This document shows, piece after piece, positions 53,732 to 64,000 of a stretch of DNA of 64,000 bases. The stretch is taken from positions 24,395,275 to 24,459,274 of the forward strand of contig OZ020308.1 of the NCBI GenBank assembly GCA_963971305.1, written 5' to 3'. The notes beneath the pieces are model-generated. The model searched no databases. It was given only the letters and a program-made list of their open reading frames with translations, and was not told the DNA's origin. Within the stretch, counting starts at the first letter, position 1; every line of letters starts with the position of its first letter. The position numbers were made by a program, and so were the translations under genes. Origin of the DNA: Arcuatula senhousia. Taxonomy: Eukaryota; Mollusca; Bivalvia; Mytilida; Mytilidae.

Positions 53732-56700
53732 TTAACATTTTAAAGTAAGTATCAAATTATCAATATTTTTACCAAAGAAGACTAAATTCAAAGATTTTAC
53801 TAAAATATCCATTTCATAACCTTTATTTAATAAAGTTTTAAGCCAATTTTGCATTCCCAACGGATTGTTTTTGAATTTATTTGCTCTATAAACAACATTA
53901 CCGTAGAAATTTGGATGGGATATTCCCTTTACAATCAAAAGTCGTCGTGTGCTATTAAATTTTCCAATAAGGTATAGATATTTATGATAAAACTTAGTAA
54001 ACGACTTCACTAATTTGTGGTAACGATATCCTTGTTTTAGTAATTTTTTTGTAATACACTGGTTTTTATCATTAAAATCAGACACACCACTGCAGATCCG
54101 AGCATATCTTACCAACTGTGAAATATATACTCCGTAAGACGGAGCAAGTGGTACATCTCCCTCTAGAAAAGGAAAATTCACAATGGGAAATGAAAAGTCA
54201 TCCCGTTTATCATATATTTTAGTGTGTAATTTTCCATTGATTATACTTAAATCTAGATCTAAAAATGGGCATCTATCACCAGTAAGGTTAGATTTATTCA
54301 AAGTTAATTCCTTGGGATAAATTTCCGTAATAAAATTAGAAAATGTCGGATTGTTTAGTGAAAGAATGTCGTCTAAATATCTGTATGTATAATTAAAAGT
54401 TTCAATGAGATGTTGTCTGTTGGGGTCTTTTTGAAGTTTTGCCATAAATTGGGATTCATAACAATACAAAAAAAGGTCAGCAATAAGTGGGGCACAATTA
54501 GTTCCCATAGGGATACCAATGACTTGGCGATAAATTGTTCTCCCAAAACGAATATAAATGTTGTCCAAAAGATAATTTAGAGCAGTTATCATTTCTGCAT
54601 CAGTCCAATTGACGTAACCTTTATGAGTCTCGTTGCTAAAAAACGATTTATTAAATAATTTAGAAACTTTAGAGCAGATATAGTCACTTTTAGATTTATC
54701 GAAACACCATTTAACCAGATATTCAAATTGTTTTTTAATAAGACAGTGAGGAAGGTTAGTGTACAAAGTAGAAAAATCGTAGCTATCAACTGTATTGTAA
54801 GTACCTTCAAAAGCGCGAAGTTTGTCTAAAACATCGAGCGAATTTTTCACACTCCAAAAATGATTTATGCCACTGTTTTCAAATACCTTTTCGCAGTATC
54901 GAATAATAAATTCTTTCATAGTAGTCAAAGCAAGTGATAAGACTTTAGAAATATTAGTGAGAGAACACTTACTTGAAGCAGATATGAAACGGGATTTATA
55001 AGGATTTTTGTGTAGTTTAGGGATCCAGTACATTGTAGGTAGTTTATTGTATGTAGGAGCGGCTCGTAGTGATGTGGTATTTAAAATATGGTCCTCAATA
55101 ATACTACATTCTGTAGATTGTACGCGAATAAAAGTGTTGGAGCTTTTAATTTCTTGCATCAACACTTCGAGGTAATATTTTCGTCATACAATAACGACAT
55201 TATTGGCAGCTTTGTCTGCAGGAACGAAAACGTATTGTGAACCAAGTGAACGCATTTTTGTCTTAATTCTTTTTAGATATGTATTTGGCCGAAATTCTAC
55301 AAAGGAGTTTTGAAAATGATTTATTCTGAGTTTAACAATTGACATGAAGTTATTTATAAAATTGTCAAGAGATTTAGTATCTGCTTCTTCTCTCTTGATC
55401 CAAGATTTACAGAAAGAGAGAAGTGCAGTTTTGATACAATCAAAGCAAGAATTCCAATTGATCTTTGAGGGGGGTCTAAATTTTGGGCCCTTTTTCAGAA
55501 AATTTATTACCTCTGGGTCCTTGACGATGGTAAGGTCACCGGTAACAACATGGTCACAAGGAACATATTTAAAATCAGAATTACTACAGTCGCATGACAA
55601 AGGAATATTCGTATCCAGTTCTTCATCAGTAGTGGTTGACGTATAATTAAAAATAATGTTTCGGGTAGGTTTTTTATATTTATAAGATACAATAGGAGGT
55701 TCAGTATTAGAAAAATAAGGTGGAATGAGATCTTTGATTTTTGGATCCGCAAATATGCTAGATATGTTTATAAAATCAAGTCCTCTATTAATATATGTTA
55801 ATTTGATAAAATGTCGAATGTGGTCTAGAGGACTATCAATTTTTGGAAACAATTTAAAATAACAGAATGCATTTATGATAAGTGCACCTTCATATAAGGG
55901 ACTGGCGTGAGATATAGTTTCACAGTCCAGTTTAATATTGTTTAGTTTAGAAATAGGTATAGAACACAGTTTACAAAGTAATTGATGTCTTCCGTTGTTT
56001 TTAAATATTTTAACAAGATCTGTAATGGTAATGTTTGAACGATGTTGTATTCTAGTATTATGATTTATTCGCCTACCATGCGACCGCTTGTTCCTTTTAC
56101 GAGGAACCGTCAAATTCATGAAATTAAAGTTTGAAGATCTGGATATGTTACCTTGTCCCATGATGTTATCGTTAAGACCCAGAGGGTAAGCCGTTTGGAG
56201 TTTTTTAATCCACTCCAGTTCTGCAAGTCGTCTTGCCTTGCAAAACTGGCGTTTACTTAAATTGGAATCTCTTTTAATGATTTCAATGGGTTGAACCTTT
56301 ATGTACTGAATGTCATGATTATGCTTATTTAAATGTTGATATAAAAGGCATTTATATTTTTTGAACCGACGAAAGCGATACAGATGTTCAGCTGTTCGTT
56401 TTGATAAATATCTGCCGGTCTCCCCAACATATTGAATGTTGCAACCAGGCTTTGATCGTGTAATTAAATATATCAAATTGTTTGTACGTCAGCTGACATC
56501 TTCAGTGAGCTGAATAGAAAATTTTCGTCCATTTACAGAAGATTTGACAGTGGTGTCCCTGATTAATCTGTTGCATGTTTGTCATTTTGGAGCATTACAT
56601 GGAGAAATTTTAGGATATCCACGGTAAGAGCTGTTAAAGTTACCTTTTTTAGTTGTGTTTATTTTATTATGGTTTCGATTTTGAACTTGAGACGATTGAA

Positions 56701-56833
56701 CAGAAGTTTTAAAATTATTTCTGGTATTGTAAGGGTGGCCATTATTTACATTAGAGTGACGGGTTACGTTAGATGTGGATATCCTAGGTTTGGGTATACA
56801 ATTAAATGTTCTTTTTCTATTTCGTAATATCAT
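53732..56833 (-). CDS. Naiad-type Penelope-like polyprotein (GIY-YIG endonuclease-RT) with three in-frame UGA codons, probable selenoprotein
   Basis: From ATG 56833 to TAA 53732 the frame is 1,034 codons (1,033 residues if UGA is read) with only three interruptions, all UGA: 56584-56582 (residue 84), 56491-56489 (residue 115) and 55186-55184 (residue 550). Contexts are PCNAPK-U-QTCNR, TEDVS-U-RTNNLIYL and ANNVVIV-U-RKYYLE. In relatives these are cysteines as I know them. Domains: basic N-terminus 1-80; Cys-rich knuckle 80-116; GIY-YIG nuclease from LIYLI (120) through YVGETG (~135-140) with HL..HNHD; CxC linker SCDCSNSDF near 413; RT with DFSTLYTNLPH (motif A), GIPMGTNCAPLIADLF (B) and RYLDDILSLNN (C, YLDD). 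The enzyme would nick DNA and reverse transcribe at the target. UAA termination and the lack of any frameshift argue for a functional frame. A SECIS element was not identified by eye. Confidence 0.85.
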
Positions 56834-57217
56834 GATGGTAGTCGTAAGGAGAGAAGATGGTGCTCAAAAACACAATAGGATCGGTATGAAAGCATATGTA
56901 TTAAGCTGAATATAATATAATAAGGTATAACGGACTAATCTATCCTGCTACAACTACTATAAATTCCCGACAAGATAACATAAGAACGCAACAACATAAA
57001 AACAACAACAGGGACAAGTAGTAAAAGCATGACAGATTAGAAAACCAAAGAGGTGGGCGATAAAATATAAAGTAAATGAAGGTGGAAGTGGGTGGGAAAC
57101 TATGTAAGCTATCACGTGTACAGGTATACCATCATTAAAATATATAAGAGCATACACCTCAAGCACGGGGATACGTTCTACTGCATCCACACAGCACAAG
57201 AGACAAACTCTGCAAAA
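56834..57217 (-). other. 5' region of the full Penelope-like copy
   Basis: About 384 bases between the truncated upstream copy and the ATG. An in-frame TGA at 56866-56864 precedes the ATG and sets the start. No hammerhead ribozyme core could be picked out by eye. Confidence 0.5.
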
Positions 57218-59510
57218 AATAGAAGAAAATGAGATGTGGAATAAGTGTACGCGACACAACCTACATTATAAACGTAAATTTTAAATATCCACAATGGAAA
57301 ACAGCCAGCAGCCTTCAATGTGACCAGCGGTCGCTGCTCGCTGTTTTTCAATTGGCCCCTGGATTGAAAATAAAATACATATGATTCAAGCCCAATCCCA
57401 AAGTGCATTGAAAGACCCTCTTCTTGACAAAAAACAATTAACAAAAATTCGACTAAATACAAACATAAGCTTTGATAAAGATTCCTGGCTTAGGACAGGC
57501 ACATTAAAATGTGGCGGGGTTAAACTAGTTTTTTGGCGCCAACCTTCCCCCTAATGACAATCAATAACAAAGCACAAACTAACACACAGTAAAAATCAAA
57601 TCGATAGAAGTTCAATTCAACAAGAGAGTATCTGAGACAAAAGGACAACAGGTAATTAACGGGACGTAAAGATACTCTCTTGAGAACACTCGAAGTTACT
57701 GACAGCTAGCTAAGAAGCATCCATCGACTGATGTAAAAAAATCAAGTATGTCGATTTTAAATCCGACACAACACGTCAAACACTTGATTTGATGATGCAT
57801 CATCACACAAAACCGACACACTTGACCGCTGTAATGCTCAAAAATGACATAAGTATAAAAAGGCAATTAACATTTTAAAGTAAGTATCAAATTATCAATA
57901 TTTTTACCAAAGAAGACTAAATTCAAAGATTTTACTAAAATATCCATTTCATAACCTTTATTTAATAAAGTTTTAAGCCAATTTTGCATTCCCAACGGAT
58001 TGTTTTTGAATTTATTTGCTCTATAAACAACATTACCGTAGAAATTTGGATCGGATATTCCCTTTACAATCAAAAGTCGTCGTGTGCTATTAAATTTTCC
58101 AATAAGGTATAGATATTTATGATAAAACTTAGTAAACGACTTCACTAATTTGTGGTAACGATATCCTTGTTTTAGTAATTTTTTTGTAATACACTGGTTT
58201 TTATCATTAAAATCAGACACACCACTGCAGATCCGAGCATATCTTACCAACTGTGAAATATATACTCCGTAAGACGGAGCAAGTGGTACATCTCCCTCTA
58301 GAAAAGGAAAATTCACAATGGGAAATGAAAAGTCATCCCGTTTATCATATATTTTAGTGTGTAATTTTCCATTGATTATACTTAAATCTAGATCTAAAAA
58401 TGGGCATCTATCACCAGTAAGGTTAGATTTATTCAAAGTTAATTCCTTGGGATAAATTTCCGTAATAAAATTAGAAAATGTCGGATTGTTTAGTGAAAGA
58501 ATGTCGTCTAAATATCTGTATGTATAATTAAAAGTTTCAATGAGATGTTGTCTGTTGGGGTCTTTTTGAAGTTTTGCCATAAATTGGGATTCATAACAAT
58601 ACAAAAAAAGGTCAGCAATAAGTGGGGCACAATTAGTTCCCATAGGGATACCAATGACTTGGCGATAAATTGTTCTCCCAAAACGAATATAAATGTTGTC
58701 CAAAAGATAATTTAGAGCAGTTATCATTTCTGCATCAGTCCAATTGACGTAACCTTTATGAGTCTCGTTGCTAAAAAACGATTTATTAAATAATTTAGAA
58801 ACTTTAGAGCAGATATAGTCACTTTTAGATTTATCGAAACACCATTTAACCAGATATTCAAATTGTTTTTTAATAAGACAGTGAGGAAGGTTAGTGTACA
58901 AAGTAGAAAAATCGTAGCTATCAACTGTATTGTAAGTACCTTCAAAAGCGCGAAGTTTGTCTAAAACATCGAGCGAATTTTTCACACTCCAAAAATGATT
59001 TATGCCACTGTTTTCAAATACCTTTTCGCAGTATCGAATAATAAATTCTTTCATAGTAGTCAAAGCAAGTGATAAGACTTTAGAAATATTAGTGAGAGAA
59101 CACTTACTTGAAGCAGATATGAAACGGGATTTATAAGGATTTTTGTGTAGTTTAGGGATCCAGTACATTGTAGGTAGTTTATTGTATGTAGGAGCGGCTC
59201 GTAGTGATGTGGTATTTAAAATATGGTCCTCAATAATACTACATTCTGTAGATTGTACGCGAATAAAAGTGTTGGAGCTTTTAATTTCTTGCATCAACAC
59301 TTCGAGGTAATATTTTCGTCATACAATAACGACATTATTGGCAGCTTTGTCTGCAGGAACGAAAACGTATTGTGAACCAAGTGAACGCATTTTTGTCTTA
59401 ATTCTTTTTAGATATGTATTTGGCCGAAATTCTACAAAGGAGTTTTGAAAATGATTTATTCTGAGTTTAACAATTGACATGAAGTTATTTATAAAATTGT
59501 CAAGAGATTT
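57218..59510 (-). mobile_element. Penelope-like retroelement, 5'-truncated upstream tandem copy
   Basis: Bases 57218-59510 repeat 53083-55375 at offset 4,135 with very few differences (for example CCATCC versus CGATCC near 53917/58052, His to Asp). The copy ends within the linker region, where LINE sequence resumes (AAACAGTCATTAGAACTG). It contains RT and 3' region only. Confidence 0.92.
57867..59508 (-). pseudogene. Truncated Penelope-like ORF: linker end, UGA, complete RT
   Basis: Same RT as in the full copy including YLDD. It lacks the GIY-YIG domain, the CxC motif and the first two UGA sites. The third UGA is kept at 59321-59319 in the same context, so two independent copies carry it. 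It has no own start and is probably unable to transpose, but could act as a promoter-bearing pseudo-LTR for the downstream full copy. Confidence 0.88.
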
Positions 59511-59692
59511 AAACAGTCATTAGAACTGAGAGAAGGAGACCTGTCATAAATATTTAGTTGTACAATTGTAAAATTTAGATACCTCCATGATTTATGTTGT
59601 TCTTTGTTTGTTTTGTATTCATGTATATGTTTTAAGTTCTGTAAAGCTATAACCAATGCGGTTTACTGTGTGCTTTAATAAAATAAAAAAAT
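59511..59692 (+). mobile_element. LINE 3' end, right half of the split copy
   Basis: Resumes with AAACAGTCATTAGAACTGAG and continues GACCTGTCATAAATA, a short 3' UTR and GTGCTTTAATAAAATAAA, closely matching 52270-52460. TTAA at 53081-53084 and 59509-59512 is shared microhomology or a 4-bp duplication. Confidence 0.85.
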
Positions 59693-59819
59693 AATAATAC
59701 CTAAAGCTACAACGATGAGTGTTATTAATATTATTTTATTTTGGCAGCCCTCCCTGTAACCAGAGCATGCACATATACAAGAAATCGACTGAGTCATATA
59801 CTGTATAATTATCATAATC

Positions 59820-59893
59820 ATTGTATCTGATTTTTTGCCCCTTGAGGGCCCTTGATTGGAAATAAAGCCATTCTTATTCTTATTCTTATTCTA
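59820..59893 (+). mobile_element. LINE 3' tail with CATTCTTATTC repeats
   Basis: GAGGGCCCTTGATTGGAAAT, AAAG and then TTCTTATTC units; plus-strand counterpart of the tail at 50278. Confidence 0.55.
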
Positions 59894-60099
59894 TACATGT
59901 CATGGTCACCAGGGGACGGTGCTTCAGGACTGCAATAGTTATCATCAAAGTAGCAGTATAATAATTTATGACAAATGTGTAACATTACTCTCCGCGGCTC
60001 ATATGAATGTGATCTGTCCTTATAACAACCAGGCGAACTTATCAATCTAATCGTACATGCGACACAACAAGAGGTTTGAAAGACAATCTATGTCATATA

Positions 60100-60345
60100 G
60101 ATGCGGACAATTGCACTATTTATTCATGAAATTTTTCATGTACATTTGTCATATTTGTCATAAATTATTTCTGTTCTTCAAACACAATCGCACTTACTTA
60201 TTGAAGGTGATTGCATTTTTTTTTTTATTAGTCACTGTGATGGAAATGACGGTTCGCTTTACCAAATGACAAAAAAGACATAGACCCGTCCCGTCCCGTT
60301 GGCTCGTTCCATTGATAAATAATGTCAATAATTCCCGAGTAACCT
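60100..60345 (+). repeat. Dispersed repeat, right part of the family at 42630
   Basis: CGCACTTACTTATTGA, GAAATGACGGTTCGCTTTA, CCAAATGACAAAAA and GCTCGTT..GATAAATAATGT align with 43250-43395 in order. Confidence 0.65.
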
Positions 60346-60439
60346 ACTCCTCAAGATTTAACTTAATTTTTGGAGCCTTAAAGCCTCGAAGCTTTATAAG
60401 AGTTTTATTAATAGTTCTTAATAGCAAGCATGTATGAAC

Positions 60440-61265
60440 AAGATAAACAAGAGGTCACTGTGGCCTATATCTTATGCATGAATGACTTTGGTTATGTTCT
60501 TGCTTGAATCAACCAACATTTTCCGTTGAAAAACATTGGTTATGTTCTACTCGCGTTCTATTAAAAACCGTAACAGCTAGGATTTTGCCCAAACATAAAA
60601 AATGAACTTCACTTGTTTCTCTTTTTCCTGGTTTTTATTTGATAAAAAATGATTGAAAAACGGCTTGGCAATATCAATTTATAATAAGGTAGGTTTACTT
60701 AAAACATATTGGAAAATTTTCCAATGTTGCGTTACTTTTTTGAGAGAGTATATATTTTAAACATGAATGTCTTTGGTTAAGTTCTCGGTTAAGGTCCATT
60801 ATTCGGATACTGGATGTTGTGGGTCAATGATATTTCACCACTAGATGGGTTATGGTTAGGGTGGCACTACCTTCTAGAAATAAAGTCACCGTGGCCTATA
60901 TTTTATGCATGATCGACTTTGGTTAAGTTCTAGGTTAAGGTCCATAACTTGGATTCTAGATGTTGGGGGGCCAATGATATTTCACCACTAGATGTGTCTT
61001 GGTTAGGGTGACACCACCCACTAGAAGTTAGGTCACTTTGACCTATATTTTATGCATGAATGACTTTGGTTAAGTTCTTGGTTAACGTTCATTACTCGGA
61101 TACTAGATGTTGTGGGTCAATGATCTTTCACAACTAGATGGGTCGTGGATATGGCTTCACTACCCACTAGAAATTAGGTCACTGTTACCTATATTTAATG
61201 CAGGAATGACTTTGGTTTAGTTCTTGGTTAAGGTCCATAGCCCAGATTATACAAATTGGGGTAAA
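60440..61265. repeat. Tandem repeat, ~147-bp unit, four good copies plus a degenerate one
   Basis: CATGAATG(A/T)CTTTGGTTAAG starts units at 60761, 60907, 61056 and 61202 (periods 146, 149, 146), with an older piece at 60475. Units share GTTAAGGTCCATTA, GATACTGGATGTTG, GGTCAATGATATTTCAC, CACTAGAAATTAGGTCAC and CTATATTTTATGC. Confidence 0.88.
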
Positions 61266-61399
61266 TGATATTTTAAGAACGTGAGCCCATCCTGGGTCTC
61301 ACAGGCACACTTTCTAGTTAACCATCGTTCCAACTACTACCGATTGGTATTTAAATTGACATACATATACGCTGTATACAACATACATACATATACACG

Positions 61400-61492
61400 G
61401 CTGCTGGCGGTTGTCCATTGTGGTTTTTCTAAATTGCCGTTTAATTGTGGGCTGTGTCGCGTACACTTATTCCACATCTCTTTATTTTCTAT
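61400..61492 (+). mobile_element. Penelope-like element terminal fragment, opposite orientation
   Basis: TCCATTGTGG, TGTCGCGTACACTTATTCC and ACATCTC are the reverse complement of the terminal region at 53090-53170, so this small piece is inverted relative to the copy 61800-62285. Confidence 0.75.
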
Positions 61493-61589
61493 ATCATAAT
61501 ATGGTAAATACTTTGAACAAGCAGTTATTTGGTGTGATATATATAAGGAAATCCCCGGCTGAAAACATCTTGTTTCTTTAACACTTACG

Positions 61590-61790
61590 TCTGGACTAAC
61601 GAATAGTATTGTTTTACTAAGAAAAGTTATTTTCATGGTTGACACTCAGAGCTTTAGAGACAAAAAGTTGTTTTTAAAACTATATTCCTTTTTTGACCGA
61701 GAAAAAGACGTTGTAATGGTTTTAATGGAACTCGAATGGAGACTTGTGTTGTACTGAGACGATCATCTCTTCGTCCCATTTGTGTCTTAC
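61590..61790. repeat. Degenerate ~40-bp tandem repeat, left segment
   Basis: TTTACTAAGAAAAGTT, GACAAAAAGTTG and GACCGAGAAAAAGACG-type words resemble the array after 62560. It seems to be interrupted by the fragment at 61800. Confidence 0.45.
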
Positions 61791-61799
61791 AATCGTATA

Positions 61800-62285
61800 G
61801 AAGATAATGAGATGTGGAATAAGTGTACGCGACACAACCTTCAATATAAACGACAATTTAAGAAATCCACAATGGAAAACAGCCAGCAGCCTTCAATGTG
61901 ACCAGTGGTCGCTGCTCGCTGGTTTTCAATTGGCCCTGGATTGAATATTAACTACATATGATTCAAGTACAATCCTAAAGTGCAATGAAATACCCTCTTT
62001 TTGACAAAAAAAAAAAAAAACCCAAAAAACCAAAACAATTTACATAAATTCGATGAAATACAAACATAAACTTTAATACAGATTCCTGGTTTAGGACAGG
62101 CACATTTAAAAATGTGGTGGGGTTAAACTAGTTTTTTGGCGCCAACCTTCCCCCTATTGATAATCAATAACAAAGCTCAAACTAACACACAGTAAAAATC
62201 AAATTGATAGAATTTCAATTCAACAAGAGAGAACCTGAGACAAAAGTACAACAAGAGATTAACGGGGCGTGGAGATTGCGTTGTG
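61800..62285 (-). mobile_element. Solo Penelope-like 3' region, diverged
   Basis: Follows 53086-53520 in order: GAGATGTGGAATAAGTGTAC, AAACAGCCAGCAGCC, GATTCCTGG-TTAGGACAGG, TTTTTTGGCGCCAACC and AACAAGAGAG. About 10% different with an A-rich insertion at 62010. No RT is attached. Confidence 0.85.
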
Positions 62286-62559
62286 TTTTGTTACTACCAG
62301 ATCCTAAGATTGCAATAAAGGAGTAAGATTTGTTAAAAAAAAAAACGTTTTTACCAAAAATTTCTTTATATAAATGTCAGGCCCATCGGATCTGAGTCTC
62401 CAATTACTCTGACATATTGCCTTATTTTGTCTTTTCTCTCTCCAAGTTCGGTAGTTTTTGTAATCATCCTATTTATGTAAGACCAGCCCGGTTAACCCCA
62501 TCCCCAAACTATCATTATCATTTATCGAATGATTGACACTAATGTCCGAATGGACGAAA

Positions 62560-63330
62560 AGTTGTTAAACACTAGTGATTTCACTACAAAAAAGTTGGTA
62601 TTTTTTACTGAAAAAGTAGTTTTGAAACTGGCTCGTCAGTTAAATTACAAAAAATGTTTAAATCAATATATGTAATGCTTATGGCTTCCCAGACAAAAAA
62701 GTTTTTTGTTTGCCTTTCGAGGCTCTACTAATAAAAGTATTTACATATTGGAAACTCATGGATTTACTGGCGAAAAGATGTTACTGTATGGCACTTATGT
62801 ATTTACTAAAGAAAAGTTTTTTTTACATGTCTGAAACTCATGGACACCTGACGAACATTTGTTTGTACGGTTGACATTTTATACTTTACTGGTAAAGCGT
62901 TTAACATGTGTTTAAATGTTTGACACAATCACACTCATGTTTGGGGAAGCTATTATTATATTTAGCACTTGTGAATGACGAAAAGTTGCTATCATGCTTG
63001 TTATGATGCTTTGCACTCATGAATTTACTGACGAAATGTTTTTTGTTTGATACTCGTGGATTTACTGCAAAAAAATTGTGGTTTTTTGCGTTTGCCAATC
63101 GTGGAATTACTGACGAAAAGTTGTTTTTATGTTTGTACTCGTGGATTTATTGGCGAAAAGTTGTTTTTATGTTTGTACTCGTGGATTTATTGGCGAAAAG
63201 TTGTTTTTATGTTTGTACTCGTGGATTTACCGACGAAATTTTTTTATGTTTGTACTTGTACTCGTGGATTTAAACACGAAAAGTAGTACTCATGGATTTA
63301 CTGACAATTTATTTTTATGTTATTGACATG
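62560..63330. repeat. Degenerate to near-perfect ~39-40-bp tandem repeat
   Basis: The best part, 63110-63235, is three near-identical 39-base units containing CGAAAAGTTGTTTTTATG and TTTGTACTCGTGGATTTA. Degenerate relatives extend left to about 62560 and right to 63330. Overlapping small frames over 63019-63326 are repeat translations. Confidence 0.8.
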
Positions 63331-63487
63331 AAGGTTACAACGACTTCTATTTTGAGTCATGTTCATTTATTTTCCATACCAGTTTTACCTTTTCCATGAC
63401 ATCTTTGACCATTTGTTTAACCATGCATGAGTCGTGGGTGATTTGTGCTTTCATGACCGTCGTTCATCTGCCTTAGGGAGCAAACAT

Positions 63488-63737
63488 TTGATTTTTATGG
63501 GGGGAGGGGGCTATGGATATTTTGTCGTCTTTCCTTTTGATTTTCTGAAAAAGCTGAACCTGGACTTTTTTGGCGACAATTTTTTTTATTTTTAAATCTA
63601 TTAAATTTTCAGCCAAGACTACCATCCTGCCTTTTTTTTTAATTCTAAGCACTGTCCTACCTTTTTATTTTTGTATTTTTGCCATCCTGCCTTTTTATTT
63701 AAAAATTTCACCATAGCCCCTCCCCCATAAAATCATA
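63488..63737. repeat. Small MITE with ~26-bp inverted ends
   Basis: TGATTTTTATGGGGGGAGG followed by GGGCTATGG at the left is the inverse of CCATAGCCCCTCCCCCATAA-AATCA at the right (63711-63736). The interior holds CATCCTGCCTTTTT repeats. Confidence 0.75.
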
Positions 63738-64000
63738 TTGGAAACCTGAAACTTACCTTTACAAATATCTAATTAAGCGTTAGGCAAATTATGATGAAAC
63801 AAAGTCTATTACTATAAATTTTAATAAAGTCCCGATACAAATTAAAGATTGACATCAGTGTGTAAAAATATACTGAAATCTACAACTACTTTCAAAAATG
63901 CACCATATAAAGTTCATGTAATAAATGCATCGTATCACATGCAGTTAGATATGAAATGGACGGCTTGCTTGTATAATTCGGCGTTATATATCAACTTAGA
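63738..64000. other. Intergenic, nothing recognised
   Basis: AT-rich sequence to the window edge. Confidence 0.4.

Larger units (their letters stand above)
53083..57217 (-). mobile_element. Penelope-like retroelement with N-terminal GIY-YIG (Naiad-type), full copy, 4,135 bp
   Basis: Minus strand: 5' region 57217-56834, one long Sec-interrupted frame 56833-53732, and a ~650-base 3' region. The unit is repeated head to tail at a fixed offset of 4,135 bases (57218-59510). Domain order GIY-YIG, CxC linker, RT is the permuted order described for the Naiad/Chlamys branch, not the canonical RT-GIY-YIG of Penelope/Poseidon. The tandem arrangement gives the pseudo-LTR layout typical of these elements. 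Confidence 0.88.

Noticed and set aside
53083..57217. Hammerhead ribozyme in the pseudo-LTR
   Set aside because: No CUGAUGA...GAAA core was found on the minus strand; the permuted Penelope-like branch is reported to lack it.
52989..57462. Paired minus-strand frames at 52989-53327 and 57178-57462 as an accessory gene
   Set aside because: They lie in the repeated 3' region of the Penelope-like copies, read across the insertion boundary, and have no known motifs.
53083..59510. LTR retrotransposon with 2.3-kb LTRs
   Set aside because: The repeats contain the RT itself, there is no protease/integrase/gag, and the RT motifs are Penelope-like; a tandem partial copy explains the repeats.
60761..61265. 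CRISPR-like array (regular repeats)
   Set aside because: Units are contiguous ~147-bp tandem copies without unique spacers, in a eukaryotic sequence.

Overview
The window looks like a gene-poor, repeat-rich stretch of a bivalve mollusc genome, probably mussel-like. This is inferred from low GC, intron/exon style, tRNA-derived SINEs ending in an AAACACCAAC(AC/ACTC)n tail, abundant Penelope-like and DIRS-class retroelements, and many small foldback elements. No bacterial operon structure, CRISPR array or rRNA is present. Only two host genes can be supported, both on the plus strand: a membrane-anchored protein consisting of a copine (vWA-like) domain at 9255-10277, and an ApaH-like metallophosphatase at 15615-16433. 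Each main coding exon starts at or just after a clear splice acceptor, so each probably has an upstream 5' UTR exon.

Layout. 1-665 is a higher-order satellite. 3.4-4.5 kb holds a LINE 3' end and tRNA-derived SINEs. 9.2-16.7 kb carries the two genes, separated by a 160-bp tandem repeat and a decayed Penelope-like element (12.5-14.05 kb). 18.0-35.3 kb is a tandem segmental duplication. Its first unit received an 8-kb Ngaro/DIRS-type tyrosine-recombinase retrotransposon (18625-26604), whose gag region was in turn hit by a 3,003-bp palindromic element (22908-25910). The first unit also received a 4.5-kb LINE with an intact 1,188-residue ORF2 (27961-32433). The second unit (32970-35272) keeps the empty sites. 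36-52 kb is a field of microsatellite, a 332-bp Helitron, foldback MITEs and a decayed LINE.

At 53083-59510 there is a Penelope-like element with an N-terminal GIY-YIG nuclease, a CxC linker and a C-terminal reverse transcriptase (Naiad-type architecture). It exists as one full copy in head-to-tail tandem with a 5'-truncated, nearly identical copy, and the pair is nested in a LINE. The full copy reads as one 1,034-codon frame broken only by three UGA codons, each where a conserved cysteine is expected, and ends in UAA. This is the signature of a multi-selenocysteine retroelement protein and is the most striking item in the window. 60.4-63.7 kb is tandem repeats, element fragments and a MITE.

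Limits: motif and repeat comparisons were done by eye. No folding, alignment scoring or database search was run, so family names rest on motif order and recognisable signature residues.
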